Shown piece after piece: positions 63,360 to 64,000 of a DNA stretch of 64,000 bases; the stretch's first letter is position 1; the number at the start of each line of letters is the position of its first letter. The notes under the pieces were generated by a model. The model was not told the DNA's origin. It did no database searches and saw nothing but the letters and a program-made list of their open reading frames with translations. The stretch is from Brachybacterium sp. YJGR34 (lineage in GTDB: Bacteria; Actinomycetota; Actinomycetes; Actinomycetales; Dermabacteraceae), in the NCBI RefSeq assembly GCF_003347015.1, contig NZ_PNFB01000020.1, positions 1 to 64,000 of the forward strand, given 5' to 3'. Made by a program: the position numbers and the translations under genes.

Positions 63360-64000
63360 ATGAGGATCCTCCACGCCTCCACCGCCCTGCGGGCCCGGGC
63401 CGCGCTGCGACCGCGCTCCGAGCTGCTCGTGGATCGCCACGGCACGCTCACCGCCGGTGACCTCCTGGACCAGGTCTCGCTGCTGCGCCGACGCTCCCGG
63501 CGGCTGACCGGCCCGCCGCGTCTGGGAATGCTGCCCGCGACCGCTCCCCTGCGCGAGGTGCTGCTCACGGTGCTCGCGGGAGACGGCATGCTCGAGATGC
63601 GCTCCAGCGGGACCGGCGGCCGGCCGCGTCTCCAGCGCCGCGGCCCGCTGACCGGCGCCCAGGTCCGACACCTCGCCGACCTCGGGCGCCGCATCGGCCT
63701 GCGCCGGGGCCGACGGATCGCGAGCGCCGCCCCCGGGGTGCACGGCCACGGGCTGCTGGTCGCGCTCGGGGCCGTCGCCGTCGGCGCCCCGCTGGTGGAC
63801 CTCTCCCACCTCCCCGCCGCCGAGCGCATCTCCCTGCTCCACGCCACCTCGCCCGCGCTGCTCACCGGGGTCCCCGTGCATCTGGCGGACCTGCTCCGGG
63901 CCCAGCAGGAGCTCGGCGAGAGCCGCGACCTGTCCCTGGACCGCGTCATCTCCGGCTCCGACGAGCTCTCCCCCGCGCTCCGCGCGGACCTCTCCCGGGA
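63360..64000 (+). CDS. AMP-binding (ANL superfamily) enzyme, 5' part only
   Basis: An open frame from ATG 63360 to the window end (213 codons read, no stop). RSELLVDRHGTLTAGDLLDQ resembles the start of acyl-CoA synthetases. MRSSGTGGRPRLQRRGPLT matches the glycine-rich ATP loop of AMP-binding enzymes, with GG in place of the usual TG. The distance between start and loop (about 80 residues) is shorter than in typical family members, so the N-terminal domain may be reduced. It lies 6 nt after the OYE gene and is probably co-transcribed. Confidence 0.75.
   Translation, partial: MRILHASTALRARAALRPRSELLVDRHGTLTAGDLLDQVSLLRRRSRRLTGPPRLGMLPATAPLREVLLTVLAGDGMLEMRSSGTGGRPRLQRRGPLTGAQVRHLADLGRRIGLRRGRRIASAAPGVHGHGLLVALGAVAVGAPLVDLSHLPAAERISLLHATSPALLTGVPVHLADLLRAQQELGESRDLSLDRVISGSDELSPALRADLSR

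Overview
This window looks like chromosomal DNA of a high-GC Gram-positive actinobacterium, most likely a Micrococcales member close to Brachybacterium/Dermabacteraceae. That placement is an inference from the very GC-rich third codon positions, an Lsr2 nucleoid protein, the actinobacterial dacB-tilS-hpt-ftsH-fol-panC-lysS-lsr2 gene order, and short ATGA/GTGA overlaps between genes. No phage, CRISPR array or rRNA operon is visible. The mobile DNA consists of one truncated ISL3-type transposase remnant and one possible IS-end repeat.

Layout. 1-8.1 kb: the 3' end of an unidentified gene, tRNA-Ala(CGC), an inositol-monophosphatase-family enzyme, a SepX/GlpR-like membrane protein with a RimJ-like acetyltransferase, then fthC, an FmdB zinc ribbon, a SAF-domain protein, the IS remnant, a DinB-like enzyme, mscL, mutY, an ArgA-like acetyltransferase and a DedA protein. 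8.2-10.8 kb: clpC. 11.0-27.2 kb: an accessory carbohydrate locus built around L-fucose. It has a FadR-type regulator, fuconolactonase, aldo/keto reductase, mutarotase, a GH29 fucosidase and fuconate dehydratase. Divergent to these are two paralogous binding lipoproteins flanking two permeases, followed by a Cys-type sulfatase. A second GH29 fucosidase and two YesL-like proteins complete the locus. The glycosidases and sulfatase lack signal peptides. This suggests that sulfated fuco-oligosaccharides are imported intact, desulfated and cut in the cytoplasm, and that fucose is then oxidised through fuconolactone and fuconate.

27.4-33.1 kb: malate:quinone oxidoreductase and a lutABC lactate-oxidation operon with an overlapping aldose epimerase. 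33.1-47.5 kb: a long minus-strand housekeeping group (dacB, tilS, hpt, ftsH, folE, folP, folBK, DUF3180, two PH-domain proteins, a DUF2520 Rossmann protein next to panC, lysS, a small membrane protein, lsr2). 47.6-64 kb: ppa, an EcsC protein, def, an orphan MsmK/UgpC-type ATPase that may power the fucoside transporter, a DUF4032 kinase-like protein, rlmB and cysS, a holin-like membrane protein, a LacI regulator, a two-component system with a DUF4097-like protein, acs, an old-yellow-enzyme homologue and the start of an AMP-binding enzyme.

Two patterns cut across genes. First, a 56-bp periodic repeat, with a conserved 8-bp stem and a variable 11-nt loop at two of its sites, occurs at three places, and each time it supplies the stop codon of the adjacent minus-strand gene. 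Second, about a dozen monocistronic or first-of-operon genes have a TANNNT (or ANNNT) -10 box ending only 6-8 nt before the start codon, the signature of leaderless mRNAs.
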